A stretch of 64,000 nt of DNA from Desulfovibrio sp. Marseille-P6017 (GCA_900604495.1 UWOR01000002.1:186001-250000); one strand, 5' to 3'. Positions 37,437 to 46,559 are shown, numbered from the stretch's first letter. A program made the numbers and translations. The notes: generated by a model not told the origin, from the sequence alone.

Positions 37437-37466
37437 TTGGAAAACGTTAACTTAAGTTATTATAAT
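37437..37466 (+). promoter_or_regulatory. Promoter of the PTS operon overlapping a cre-like site
   Basis: TTGGAA (37437-37442), 18 bases, TATAAT (37461-37466). GGAAAACGTTAACT (37439-37452) fits the CcpA cre pattern WGWAARCGYTWWCW with one mismatch and sits on the -35, where CcpA binding would block transcription. Inference from consensus only. Confidence 0.55.
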
Positions 37467-37495
37467 AATATAAAAACTATAAGGGGGAGAAAAAG

Positions 37496-38206
37496 ATGAA
37501 AAACTTAAAAGTAAAAATATATGCAGATGGAGCAGATGTAAATTCAATGTTAAAAGAATATGATAAAGGTTTAGTGAAAGGATTTACAACAAACCCTTCT
37601 TTAATGAAAAAAGCAGGAGTAAAAGACTATAAAAGTTTTGGAAAAGAGGTTGTATCTAAAATAACAGATATGCCAATATCATTTGAAGTATTTGCAGATG
37701 ATGAAGAATTAATGATAAAGGAAGCTAGAGAAATAGCTACTTGGGCTGATAATATATATGTAAAAGTTCCAGTAGTAAATACAAAAGGTGAATTTAATAA
37801 AAATGCAATAAATGTATTAGCAAAAGAAAATGTAAAATTAAATATAACAGCAGTATTTACAATTAATCAAGTTAAAGATATATTAGAAAATTTAGAAAAA
37901 GATAGTCATGCAATAATTTCAATATTTGCTGGAAGAGTAGCTGATACTGGTGTTGATCCAATGGACTTAGTAAAAGAATCAGTTGAGTTAGCAAAGGAAT
38001 ACAAAAATGTTGAGATATTATGGGCTAGTTGTAGGGAGTTATACAATATATTCCAAGCAGAAAACTCAGGGTGCCATATAATTACTGTTCAAAATAGTAT
38101 ATTAGATAAACTAGATAATGTAGGAAAAGATTTAACTAAATATTCTGTAGAAACAGTTCAAGACTTCTTCAAAGATGCTAACAGCTTAGGATTTTCAATA
38201 CTTTAA
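37496..38206 (+). CDS. Transaldolase-family protein
   Basis: 236 residues, near the short (~215) transaldolase/fructose-6-phosphate aldolase form. Key parts: GFTTNPSLMKKAGVKDYKSF, the Schiff-base lysine in NIYVKVPVVNTKGE, FTINQVKDIL and ISIFAGRVADTGVDPMDLVK. It would cleave or transfer three-carbon units of a sugar phosphate. It is the first gene of the PTS operon, with GGGGGAG upstream, so it probably acts on the phosphorylated sugar imported by the PTS. Transaldolase and aldolase activity cannot be separated by eye. Confidence 0.88.
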   Translation: MKNLKVKIYADGADVNSMLKEYDKGLVKGFTTNPSLMKKAGVKDYKSFGKEVVSKITDMPISFEVFADDEELMIKEAREIATWADNIYVKVPVVNTKGEFNKNAINVLAKENVKLNITAVFTINQVKDILENLEKDSHAIISIFAGRVADTGVDPMDLVKESVELAKEYKNVEILWASCRELYNIFQAENSGCHIITVQNSILDKLDNVGKDLTKYSVETVQDFFKDANSLGFSIL

Positions 38207-38221
38207 AATAGGGGTAGTAAA

Positions 38222-38680
38222 ATGATTGATAATTTATTAAATGAAGAAAATGTAGATGTAAATGTAGATGTAAGCTCATGGCAAGATGCCATTAAAGAAG
38301 TTGGAAAATTATTATTACTTAACGATAAGATAGAGAAAAGATATATTGATTCAATGATAGATACAGTAACAAATATGGGGCCATACATAGTAATGGCTAA
38401 AGGGATTGCAATGCCTCATGCTAGACCAGAGCATGGAGCTAAAGAAACTTCATTATCAATAATAACATTAAAAGAGCCAGTTGAATTTGGGAATGAAGAT
38501 TTTGATCCAGTAAGAATGGTTATAGGTTTATCATCAGTAGATAGTAAATCTCATCTAGAGCTACTATCAGATCTAAGTAATATTATGGACGATGAAGATT
38601 TAATAGAAAAAGCTAAAGATTGTAAAGAGAAAAGTGAATTAATTTCATTAATAAAAAAAGTATACGCAGAAAGTATATAA
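38222..38680 (+). CDS. PTS EIIA component (fructose/mannitol/ascorbate fold)
   Basis: 152 residues. The phosphorylation site is H66 in GIAMPHARPEHGA, and the FGNEDFDPVRMVIGLSSVDS segment is typical of EIIA-2 (PtsN/UlaC-like) domains. It accepts phosphate from HPr and passes it to the EIIB encoded next. AGGGG precedes the ATG, 15 bases after the transaldolase stop. Confidence 0.9.
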   Translation: MIDNLLNEENVDVNVDVSSWQDAIKEVGKLLLLNDKIEKRYIDSMIDTVTNMGPYIVMAKGIAMPHARPEHGAKETSLSIITLKEPVEFGNEDFDPVRMVIGLSSVDSKSHLELLSDLSNIMDDEDLIEKAKDCKEKSELISLIKKVYAESI

Positions 38681-38697
38681 ATTTGGGAGGAATTATA

Positions 38698-38979
38698 ATG
38701 AAGATAATAACAGTATGTGGAAATGGAATAGGAAGTAGTTTAATGTTAGCAATGAAGATACAAGAATTATGTGATGCAGAAGGAATATCAGCAGATGTAG
38801 AATCTTGTGATGCAAACTCTGCACCAGGAAAAACTTGTGATTTATTTGTAACAGTAAAAGAATTAGCTCCAAACTTAGATCAAAGTAAAACTTTAATTGT
38901 AAGAAGCTATACAAATAAGAAAAAGATAAAAGAGGACATATTAGAAGAGTTAAAAAATAGATCATCAGCATTAAAATAA
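38698..38979 (+). CDS. PTS EIIB component (ascorbate/lactose type)
   Basis: 93 residues from ATG 38698 (GGGAGG seven bases ahead; the TTG at 38683 precedes this site). The phosphocysteine is C7 in MKIITVCGNGIGSSLMLAMK, a P-loop-like site. It carries phosphate from the EIIA to the incoming sugar at the UlaA-type channel. 17-20 bases separate it from its neighbours. Confidence 0.9.
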   Translation: MKIITVCGNGIGSSLMLAMKIQELCDAEGISADVESCDANSAPGKTCDLFVTVKELAPNLDQSKTLIVRSYTNKKKIKEDILEELKNRSSALK

Positions 38980-38999
38980 AAATAATAAGGGGTGATTAA

Positions 39000-40385
39000 A
39001 TGAGTAGCATATTAGGATTTTTCAATGACTTTTTAAGTCAACCAGCTTTACTTATGGGTCTAATGTCATTTGTAGGATTAGTAGCATTAAAAAGACCAGG
39101 TCATAAGATTATGTCAGGAACATTAAAGCCTATACTAGGATATTTAATGCTGGGTGCAGGGGCTGATTTTATCACAGCAAACTTAAATCCACTAGGTGAA
39201 ATGATACAAGCAGGATTTCATATAAACGGAATTATACCAAATAATGAAGCTATAACTTCTTTGGCACAAACTATATTAGGTGTAGAAACAATGTCCATAT
39301 TAATAGTAGGACTTTTAGTAAACTTAATAGTAGCAAGATTTACAAAGTTTAAGTATATATTCTTAACAGGTCATCATAGTTTATTTATGGCATGTTTATT
39401 ATCAGCAGTTTTACAAACAGCAGGATTTAATGGAGCTGTATTAATAGCTGTAGGAGGTATATTCTTAGGAGTAATAAGTGCTATACTTCCAGCTATAGGT
39501 CAAAAATATACTCTTAAAGTTACTGATGGTGATGATATAGCAATGGGTCACTTTGGTAGTTTAGCTTACTATATATCTGCATGGATAGGTTCTAAAGTAG
39601 GTAAACCAGAAGATAGTACTGAGCATATAGAAATACCAGAAAAATGGAGTTTCTTAAGAGATACAACTATATCAACAGCACTTACAATGATGGTATTTTA
39701 CTTAATAGCAGCTATTGCAGCTGGTCCAGAATTTGTAGCAGAAATATCCGATGGAACAAACTTAGTGTTATTTGCATTAATGAGTGCAATGAAGTTTGCA
39801 GTTGGAGTTACAATAGTATATTCTGGTGTTAGAATGATATTAGGAGATTTACTTCCAGCATTCCAAGGAATCGCAATGAAGGTAATACCAAATGCAATAC
39901 CAGCAGTAGACTGTGCAGTATTCTTTACTTATGCACAAACAGCAGTTGTTATAGGATTTGTTTCAAGTTTTATAGGCGGTATAATAGGAATGTTAATATT
40001 AGGTGCTGTAGGTGGAGTTTTAATAATACCAGGACTAGTACCACACTTCTTCTGTGGTGCAACAGCAGGTATATATGGTAACTCAACTGGTGGTAAAAAG
40101 GGTGCAATAGTAGGATCATTTATAAATGGATTATTAATAACATTTATACCAGCATTATTACTTCCAGTGCTAGGAAACTTAGGATTCCAAAATACAACAT
40201 TTGGAGACTTTGACTTTGGTGTAATAGGTATATTAATAGGAAAATTATATGAATATCTAGGGTCTATAGGAGTACTTGGATTATTAGTAGTATTAGTTGC
40301 ATGTGTTATAGTTCCTAACTTTATGAAAACTAAAACTAATGTAATAAATAATTACTATGAAGATGAAGAAAGTGAAAACATATAG
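39000..40385 (+). CDS. PTS EIIC permease, UlaA (ascorbate) family
   Basis: 461 residues with about eleven hydrophobic segments. MSSILGFFNDFLSQPALLMG, the TGHHSLFMACLLSAVLQTAG segment, DGDDIAMGHFGSLAYYISAW and GATAGIYGNSTGGKKGA are characteristic of the ascorbate-Gat PTS superfamily. The substrate may be ascorbate or another sugar: no UlaG lactonase or UlaD/E/F homologues are present, only the transaldolase. GGGGTGA lies before the ATG. Confidence 0.9.
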   Translation: MSSILGFFNDFLSQPALLMGLMSFVGLVALKRPGHKIMSGTLKPILGYLMLGAGADFITANLNPLGEMIQAGFHINGIIPNNEAITSLAQTILGVETMSILIVGLLVNLIVARFTKFKYIFLTGHHSLFMACLLSAVLQTAGFNGAVLIAVGGIFLGVISAILPAIGQKYTLKVTDGDDIAMGHFGSLAYYISAWIGSKVGKPEDSTEHIEIPEKWSFLRDTTISTALTMMVFYLIAAIAAGPEFVAEISDGTNLVLFALMSAMKFAVGVTIVYSGVRMILGDLLPAFQGIAMKVIPNAIPAVDCAVFFTYAQTAVVIGFVSSFIGGIIGMLILGAVGGVLIIPGLVPHFFCGATAGIYGNSTGGKKGAIVGSFINGLLITFIPALLLPVLGNLGFQNTTFGDFDFGVIGILIGKLYEYLGSIGVLGLLVVLVACVIVPNFMKTKTNVINNYYEDEESENI

Positions 40386-40398
40386 TTAAATATATAAT

Positions 40399-40433
40399 AC
40401 TTAATAGCAAGGCTTTATAGCCTTGCATTAAGT
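40399..40433 (+). other. Strong hairpin between the PTS permease and its regulator
   Basis: ACTTAATAGCAAGGC pairs with GCCTTGCATTAAGT (one bulged A), no T run. It may stabilise the upstream mRNA or partially attenuate transcription into the regulator gene. Confidence 0.6.
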
Positions 40434-40455
40434 GCTTTGGGGAGAGAATAGCATA

Positions 40456-42538
40456 ATGTTAAATTCAAGATGTATAAAAATTTTAGAGTTATTATCTAAA
40501 GAAGATAAAACATATAGTGTAGATCATATAGCCAATAAATTTAATGTTTCTAACAGAATGATTAGATATGACATAGATTCTATAAATGATTATTTAAGAA
40601 AGCATAAAATTAATGAGATAGAAAAAAAGCCTAATTCTCCAATAAAGCTAAATATAAGTAAAAAAGAAAAAGAAGAAATTGAAGAATTAATAAAAAACAT
40701 CAATATACAAACATATATACTATCTAATAGTGAAAGATGTGGACTTTTATTATATGAACTTCTAAGTTTGAATAATGAGTGTACATATTCTTATCTTCAA
40801 GATAAGCTAGGTGTAAGTAAAAGTACAGTAGTATCTGATTTGAAAAAAGCGAAAGAATGGTTAAAACAATATAATTTAAATATAGTTAAATCAAGTAATA
40901 AGGGGATTTTAGTTGAAGGTTTAGAAGTTAATATAAGAAGAGCTATAGCGGACTTATTAATAGCAAATAATGAATATAATGTAATGATAACCTTAGAAAA
41001 ATTGTATACAAAGGAAAATTCTGATACAATAAAAAATTTTAGAAAAATAAAACTATCATCTACTAATATAGAATATATAAAGGGCTTAGTTAGAGAATTA
41101 GAGGTTAGTTTTGGAACATTTTCAGATAATGATTTTATGAATATAGTAATTTATATTTATATAATAGTTAATAGAAATATAGATAAAAGGTTTATTGATG
41201 ATAATACATATAAATCAATAGAAAGTGAATATGCAAAAGAGCATATTGAAGTATGCAAACTTATTGAAAAGCTTAATAGTAAATTCTCATTAAACATAGA
41301 TAAACAAGAAATAAGCTACTTATCATCAATTATATTATCATCAAGTAAAAATAATAAAAATATATTTGAATCTAAAGACTATCTAGAAGCAAGTAGTTTA
41401 GCAAATTTAATAATACTTCAAATAAGAAAGCAATATATAAAAGACTTTAGTATGGATTCCAAGTTATATAAATCATTCATAAATCATATAAACAATTTAA
41501 TATTTAGAATAAAGTTTAATACATTTACTTATAATCCTATATGTGACTCTATAATGAAAAACTATAAAGAAAGTTTTTAATTTCGAAAATATTGCTAAGA
41601 TTATAGAAGAGAAATTTAATTGTGAAGTTAATGATGATGAGATAAGTTATATAACTATGTATATATATACAGCTAAAGAAAATATGAAAGATAAAACTAA
41701 AGATGGTAAAAAGAATATAATAATAGCTTGTAATTCAGGATTTGCGACAGCTAGATTATTAGAATCTAGAATAAGTAATATATTTGATGTAAATATAGTA
41801 GCAATAACATCAATACATGATATAAATACATATAAAGAAAATGAAAATATAGATTATATAATATCAACAACAGAGATAAGTGATTGCTATTTTGCTCCAG
41901 TTATAACTATTCCTGCCATATTTAATGATAGTGATGTTAATAATTTAAAACAATATTTTAGTTATAAGATTAATAAAGAGAAAAACTATACTATCACTGA
42001 TTTAATAAAGATAATAGAAGATAGTTGTGTAATAAAAGATAAGGATAAATTGGTGCAAGATATAGAGAAATATTTGAAAACAGGTAGTAGGAATTTTAAG
42101 AGTATAAAGCATTGTATAAATAGGTCTAATATACAATTAAATATAGATGCAAAAGATTGGGAAGATGGTGTAATAAAAAGTGCCAAACCATTAATTGATG
42201 ATAATATAATTGAAGAAGGCTATGTTGATGCAATAATTGATAATATACATAAGCTAGGGTCTTATATTGTTGTAGATGATATGATAGCTATGCCTCATGC
42301 AAAGCCAGGAAATTATGTAAATGATTTTGGAGTATCCATAACTACTTTTAAAAATCCTATTAAAATTGGGACTTATAATAATATAAAAATATTTATAACT
42401 ATATCAAGTCCTAATAATGATAGTCATATTGACTTTATTACACAGATTATGAAGCTTATTGATAAAGAAGAATTTATAAATTTATTAGAAAATTCATCTT
42501 CAAGTGATGATGTTTTAGATTATATTAATTATATATAG
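40456..42538 (+). pseudogene. PRD-containing PTS regulator (HTH-PRD-EIIB-EIIA), frameshifted
   Basis: Starts MLNSRCIKILELLSKEDKTY at ATG 40456 (GGGGAGAG upstream). Order: HTH_11 (VDHIANKFNVSNRMIRYDID), second HTH (YLQDKLGVSKSTVVSDLKKA), PRD-like region (VYIYIIVNRNIDKRF, KLNSKFSLNIDKQEISYLSS), then a frame change at ~41568: KNYKE-SF* in one frame versus VFNFENIAKIIEEKFNCEVN in the next, which fits one extra A. The second frame carries an EIIB-like domain (NIIIACNSGFATARLLESRI) and an EIIA domain (MIAMPHAKPG) to 42538. Together ~690 residues, a normal MtlR/UlaR-like activator. It presumably controls the upstream PTS operon. Single lesion, so error or slippage remain possible. Confidence 0.85.
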
Positions 42539-42664
42539 GCTTACTAGTAAGTAGTTTAAATTTTTTTATATACAATATTAGGATTATTATCAACTGATAT
42601 GAGTTTTAAGTTTAGATAAAGTACTCAAAATAAACAAGTTTTAAACTAAAACTATGAAAAGAGA

Positions 42665-42698
42665 AAGGATGAATTCATATGAGTTCATCCTTTTTTTA
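42665..42698 (+). terminator. Terminator after the PRD regulator
   Basis: AAGGATGAATTCATATGAGTTCATCCTT hairpin with a T run (one mismatch in the stem). Confidence 0.85.
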
Positions 42699-42800
42699 TA
42701 CTTTAATTAAAAAAAGGGTGATATCACTTAATTATAATCACTATCTAAAGAAATTTACGTTTGATAAAATATATTAAGATGATAAATATATAATGATAAT

Positions 42801-43273
42801 TTAAGAGATGAAATAAAAAAAGGGAATATAATATTAGGGGCAGGTGCAGGAACATGATCTTTAGCAGGACTTTTACCATATGGAGATGCTAATCAAATAG
42901 TTGTAGAAATGGGAGATGAAGTATTACCTGTTGTTAAATATACGCCAGTATTAGCTGGAGTTTGTGGAACAGATCCATATTAGTTGCTCATATGGGTCTT
43001 ACTACTAAAGGTACTATAGGTGCAAAAACTGCACTTACATTAGATGAAAGTGTAAAAAGAGTTCAAGCAATAGCTGATGCTGGTAAATCTGTAAATCCAG
43101 ATATAATTGCAATTTGTCATGGTGGTCCTATAGCTGAGCCATGTGATGCAGAGTATGTAATTAAGAGAAATACTGGTGTTGATGGTTTCTTTGGTGCATC
43201 TAGTATAGAGAGACTTGCTACTGAGTCTGGAATTAAGAATCAAGCTGAGGCTTTTAAAAATATAAGTAAATAA
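42801..43273 (+). pseudogene. PEP-hydrolase-like TIM-barrel protein with two internal deletions
   Basis: Reads LRDEIKKGNIILGAGAGT*, then [20 protein letters not shown] and [19 protein letters not shown], then VAHMGLTTKGTIGAKTALTL through CHGGPIAEPCDAEYVI to NTGVDGFFGASSIERL. These are the signature blocks of the phosphoenolpyruvate-hydrolase/TIM-barrel signal-transduction family. Relative to the family, roughly 40 residues are missing between GAGAGT and SLAGLLP, and roughly 75 between GTDP and VAHMG. No start with ribosome-binding site is seen. Clearly dead. Confidence 0.8.
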
Positions 43274-43285
43274 TTATTGATGAAA

Positions 43286-43325
43286 AAGAGTGATTAAATA
43301 GATTATTATTTAGTCACTTTTTTTT
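43286..43325 (+). terminator. Terminator after the PEP-hydrolase-like pseudogene
   Basis: AGTGATTAAATA pairs with TATTTAGTCACT; eight T follow. Confidence 0.8.
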
Positions 43326-43425
43326 ATTTGAGTATTTTCTAAAAGGACAAGCTTTCTATTAGAAATAAGGAAATATTAATAATTATATTCATAAAATGTA
43401 TAAAATACATTTAAGGAGTGAATAT

Positions 43426-44304
43426 ATGAAAGTAATTTCAGTAGTAAATTACAAAGGAGGAGTAGGAAAAACAACAGTAACATCAAATTTAGCAGCAGGA
43501 CTTGCAAAGAGAAAATATAAAGTATTAGCAATAGACCTAGATCCTCAATCAAATTTAACTTTTTCGTTTTTTAATTTAGATGAGTGGAAAGATAAATATG
43601 CTCAAAATAAAACTATAAAAAATTGGTTTGAAAGTAAGGGGGATTTGAGATTTGAAAATCTAATCTTAAATCCTAATAATGTAAAAGATAAGAATCTAAA
43701 CATAATAAGTTCTCATATAGGACTTATATATTCTGACATAGACATGGCTTGCAAAATATCTAGTATAAGTAATAAAAATCAAAAAGAAAACTACATAAAA
43801 TTACATGATATTTTAAAGGATGGAATTAAAGAGTTAAGGGGATATGATATTGTTCTTATAGATTGCCCACCAAGTTTTAATATGATAACAAGAAATGGAA
43901 TTGTAGCTAGTGATTACTATCTAGTACCTATTAAGCTAGACCGCTTATCTACATTAGGACTTGAAGAACTTAATAAACACATAAAAGAGTTAGAAAAAGA
44001 TTATAATGATAATTTGAAAAATACTAATAAAGAAATATCTCCAAAATTTTTAGGGGTAGTTTGTAATATGGTAACTAGAAGAAAAGAAGGTTTAATTTCA
44101 ACTGAGGAATATTACTTATCTCAATTAAAACAAGGAGATATACCGGTATTTAATAGTATGCTAAGAGAAAATAAGTCAGTATACGGAGATGCTCCTAAAG
44201 AAGGTATCCCAGTAACCATGAGAAAATTAAATAGCCAATATAATGACATAAATAAGGAGTTAGATAATTTAGTTAATGAATTTTTAGAAAGGATAGGTAT
44301 GTAA
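43426..44304 (+). CDS. ParA/Soj-type partitioning ATPase
   Basis: 292 residues from ATG 43426 (AAGGAGTG upstream). Deviant Walker A VNYKGGVGKTTVTSNLAAGL, the switch LAIDLDPQSNLTFSF and Walker B IVLIDCPPSFNMITRNGIVA identify the ParA family. There is no N-terminal HTH, so it is the short Soj type. No ParB follows; instead a 126-residue protein overlaps its stop (TAATG). Chromosomal soj-spo0J pairs carry ParB, so this is an orphan ParA module, perhaps from a plasmid or integrative element, or one that positions another cargo. Confidence 0.92.
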   Translation: MKVISVVNYKGGVGKTTVTSNLAAGLAKRKYKVLAIDLDPQSNLTFSFFNLDEWKDKYAQNKTIKNWFESKGDLRFENLILNPNNVKDKNLNIISSHIGLIYSDIDMACKISSISNKNQKENYIKLHDILKDGIKELRGYDIVLIDCPPSFNMITRNGIVASDYYLVPIKLDRLSTLGLEELNKHIKELEKDYNDNLKNTNKEISPKFLGVVCNMVTRRKEGLISTEEYYLSQLKQGDIPVFNSMLRENKSVYGDAPKEGIPVTMRKLNSQYNDINKELDNLVNEFLERIGM

Positions 44305-44684
44305 TGGAAGATAGTAAGAAATTAATAGAGATTATTTATAAATTTATTTCTAAAGCAAAAAATGATGATTTAAATAAATTAATTAGTGGTGAGTATAAAC
44401 TTGCATTTACTAATGTTGAGGTTAAGAAAAAAGAAATTTTAAAAGACAATGGAGAAATTGAAGCCATTTATAAAAAAATAAAGAAAAGTAATAGTAGGGA
44501 AGAAGCTAAAGATATACTAGTTAAATCTAAACTTACTAAGGTGAAGTTACTTCAGTTGAGTGAGTTTTTAGAGGTAAAAATTCCTAAGAGTTACAATAAG
44601 GATAAGATTATTGAGAGAATAGTAGATATTGTAATTGGATGGAATTTAGAGAGAGAAACCATTGGAAAAGTTAAATTAAAATAG
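44304..44684 (+). CDS. Hypothetical partner of the orphan ParA
   Basis: 126 residues, starting on the last base of the ParA stop and thus translationally coupled. Highly charged and helical. The second half (SREEAKDILVKSKLTKVKLL, QLSEFLEVKIPKSYNKDKII, ERIVDIVIGWNLE) resembles a helix-extension-helix/SAP-like fold often used for nucleic-acid binding, but no ParB or known partition protein is recognised. It may play the ParB-like role for this ParA; that is inference from position. Confidence 0.7.
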   Translation: MEDSKKLIEIIYKFISKAKNDDLNKLISGEYKLAFTNVEVKKKEILKDNGEIEAIYKKIKKSNSREEAKDILVKSKLTKVKLLQLSEFLEVKIPKSYNKDKIIERIVDIVIGWNLERETIGKVKLK

Positions 44685-44772
44685 ATTAAAAAAAGGTGAT
44701 GCTTATATGACTTATAAAAATAATAAGAAGCACTACCTTTTAAATTACTCTGTTCTAAGCTTTAAATAAAAA

Positions 44773-44958
44773 AATTTAAGAAAACTGTCAAAAGAAGCTA
44801 TATTCACTTTTAATAATAAAACAATAAGATTTGTACATAGAAGTATTATAGTTATAAATGAATATTTAAAAGAAAACTCTAAAGAAGAAAAAGAAATAGA
44901 AGAAAATGAAATTCTTCCGAATGATTTTACAAGGCTTATAAGGGAAGGTAGTTCATAA
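44773..44958 (+). pseudogene. Remnant of a metallophosphoesterase paralogue with internal deletion
   Basis: On the + strand one frame reads NLRKLSKEAIFTFNNKTIRF, VHRSIIVINEYLKENSKE, then EKEIEENEILPNDFTRLI, REGSS*. The minus-strand gene at 45843-46559 contains YLRNLPKEITFTFNNKTIRF, INEYLKENSKE and, ~65 residues later, EIEENEILPNDFAGLIR. The two parts are joined here without the intervening sequence, and the N-terminal metal-site half is absent. A dead, inverted partial duplicate. Confidence 0.85.
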
Positions 44959-45009
44959 AATGAATAATGTAACTTAATCAAGGAAAAATTACTATAAGAG
45001 GTGATTAAC

Positions 45010-45462
45010 TTGAAAGAAAAAGATAAAATTATAAAAGAATTAAATAAATTTCTGACAGGTATAAATATGGCCTATGATACTTTTAAAACTTATGAAGAGA
45101 AAGTAAATGATAAAAATTTAAAAAATGAGTTTACAAAGGTTCTAAATACATTTGCTTCGCAGAAAAAATCAATTAATTCATATATAACTGATTTAGACCA
45201 TGATGCAAAAGAATCTATGGGAATAGATGCTAAAGTTAGTGAGATTTTTCAAAAAATGAAAGATATGTTTATGCATGAGGATAAAGATATTGTAAATCAT
45301 GCCCTAAAAAATATGGAACGAGGTATAACAAGTTCTGAAAGAGTAGTACTTTCCCTACAAAAGATGACTTCAAATGAAGATATAATTAATTCTTTAAATA
45401 ATATAGTGGACGAATTTAAGAATATATCTGATAATTTTCAAAGAATTTATGAAAGTATGTAA
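45010..45462 (+). CDS. Ferritin-like four-helix protein (DUF2383/PA2169-like)
   Basis: 150 residues from TTG 45010; AGAGGTGAT (44998-45006) precedes it and the GTG at 45001 is part of that site. The sequence is helical throughout: INMAYDTFKTYEEKVNDKNL, FTKVLNTFASQKKSINSYIT, DIVNHALKNMERGITSSERV. This matches the DUF2383 ferritin-like bundle loosely; metal-binding Glu/His positions are not clear. Function unknown. Own terminator downstream. Confidence 0.55.
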   Translation: MKEKDKIIKELNKFLTGINMAYDTFKTYEEKVNDKNLKNEFTKVLNTFASQKKSINSYITDLDHDAKESMGIDAKVSEIFQKMKDMFMHEDKDIVNHALKNMERGITSSERVVLSLQKMTSNEDIINSLNNIVDEFKNISDNFQRIYESM

Positions 45463-45494
45463 TTCATATTATATTGTATAATTAGAATATAAAT

Positions 45495-45536
45495 AAAGGT
45501 TATGAAAAAGAATTAAGTCTATTTCATAGCCTTTTT
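45495..45536. terminator. Bidirectional terminator
   Basis: AAAGGTTATGAAA pairs with TTTCATAGCCTTT (one wobble), with T following; it lies between convergent units. Confidence 0.8.
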
Positions 45537-45545
45537 ATATTATTT

Positions 45546-45836
45546 TTATTTATATAATTTTGATTCTAATTCTTGAGAAATAGCCATGTTGTAAATGTAA
45601 GAGTTACTTACTTCAACAATTAATTTTTCTTCAAGTTCTTCAGATAAATTCATGTTGTTTATCTTCATAGCATATCCCATAACATAAGGCATTATCTCTC
45701 CTACACCTTCACAGTTATAGTAGTTTAATCCTTCTTCAGTAATACCGTATTTTTGTCCTAATAGAGGTACGAATGTTCTTCCACCAAATAAGTCTGCCAT
45801 AAATCTAGTATATGCATGAGCTACTAATAACTCATA
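45546..45836 (-). pseudogene. Heme oxygenase-like protein, C-terminal fragment
   Basis: The minus frame is open from just after a stop at 45837-45839: YELLVAHAYTRFMADLFGGR, TFVPLLGQKYGITEEGLNYY and onward to 45546. HAYTRFMADLFGG corresponds to the conserved HAYTRYxxDLxGG helix near the middle of biliverdin-producing heme oxygenases. The N-terminal ~110 residues, with the proximal heme His, are absent. The fragment begins seven bases after the stop of the metallophosphoesterase, so a deletion fused the two. The internal Met at 45800 could start an 84-residue product but no convincing site precedes it. Confidence 0.7.
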
Positions 45837-45842
45837 TTAATG

Positions 45843-46559
45843 CTACTTAGCACTACCTTGTCTTATTAATCCTGCAAAATCATTTGGAAGTATTTCATTT
45901 TCTTCAATTTCTTTAGCAATTTTTTCAAAATCATAAGGTACTTCTATTATTTCAACTTTAGCAGAAGAGTTTATATCTATAGTTACATAGTTAGCATTTG
46001 GACTATTAGTTTTTGGTTTTCCAACACTACCTGCATTAACTAATAATTTATCACCATAATATTTAGAATATGGTATATGAGTATGACCACAAACTAATAT
46101 ATCTTCTTTAAGTTCTCTCATAACTTCTTCAGATTCTTTAGAGTTTTCTTTTAAGTATTCATTGATTAATCTTGTACTTCCATGAACAAATCTTATAGTT
46201 TTATTGTTGAAAGTAAAAGTAATTTCTTTAGGTAAATTTCTTAGATATTCTTTATTTTCATCAGTTGTTTTTTCACTAGTAAAGTGCATAGAAAGAGCTG
46301 CTTTTTCTGCATCTTTTGGGTCTTTGTAATCACATCCACATACTATTTTGAAGTTTCCTATGGCATCATCATAGTTTCCCATTATAGTAAGGATTTTTTC
46401 TTTTCTCAGAACTTCTATAACTTCATTGGGTCTAGTACCATATCCTACTAAATCACCTGTGCATACAATCATATCCACATTTCTATTTTTAATATCTACT
46501 AAAACTTCATTAAGTGCATATACGTTGCTATGTATATCTGATATTACTGCTATTTTCAT
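45843..46559 (-). CDS. Calcineurin-like metallophosphoesterase (YfcE/MJ0936-type)
   Basis: 238 residues. All metal-ligand blocks are present: MKIAVISDIHSNVYALNEVL, VCTGDLVGYG, IMGNYDDAI, RFVHGSTRLI, LVCGHTHIPYSKYYGDKLLV and NAGSVGKP. The family cleaves phosphodiesters or phosphomonoesters with two divalent metals; the physiological substrate is not known. GGAG lies before the ATG at 46559. A partial copy lies ~900 bases away at 44773-44958 in opposite orientation. Confidence 0.92.
   Translation of the reverse strand: MKIAVISDIHSNVYALNEVLVDIKNRNVDMIVCTGDLVGYGTRPNEVIEVLRKEKILTIMGNYDDAIGNFKIVCGCDYKDPKDAEKAALSMHFTSEKTTDENKEYLRNLPKEITFTFNNKTIRFVHGSTRLINEYLKENSKESEEVMRELKEDILVCGHTHIPYSKYYGDKLLVNAGSVGKPKTNSPNANYVTIDINSSAKVEIIEVPYDFEKIAKEIEENEILPNDFAGLIRQGSAK

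Noticed and set aside
44745..44981. Minus-strand frame of 78 codons
   Set aside because: The meaningful reading is on the plus strand, where the metallophosphoesterase remnant is encoded.
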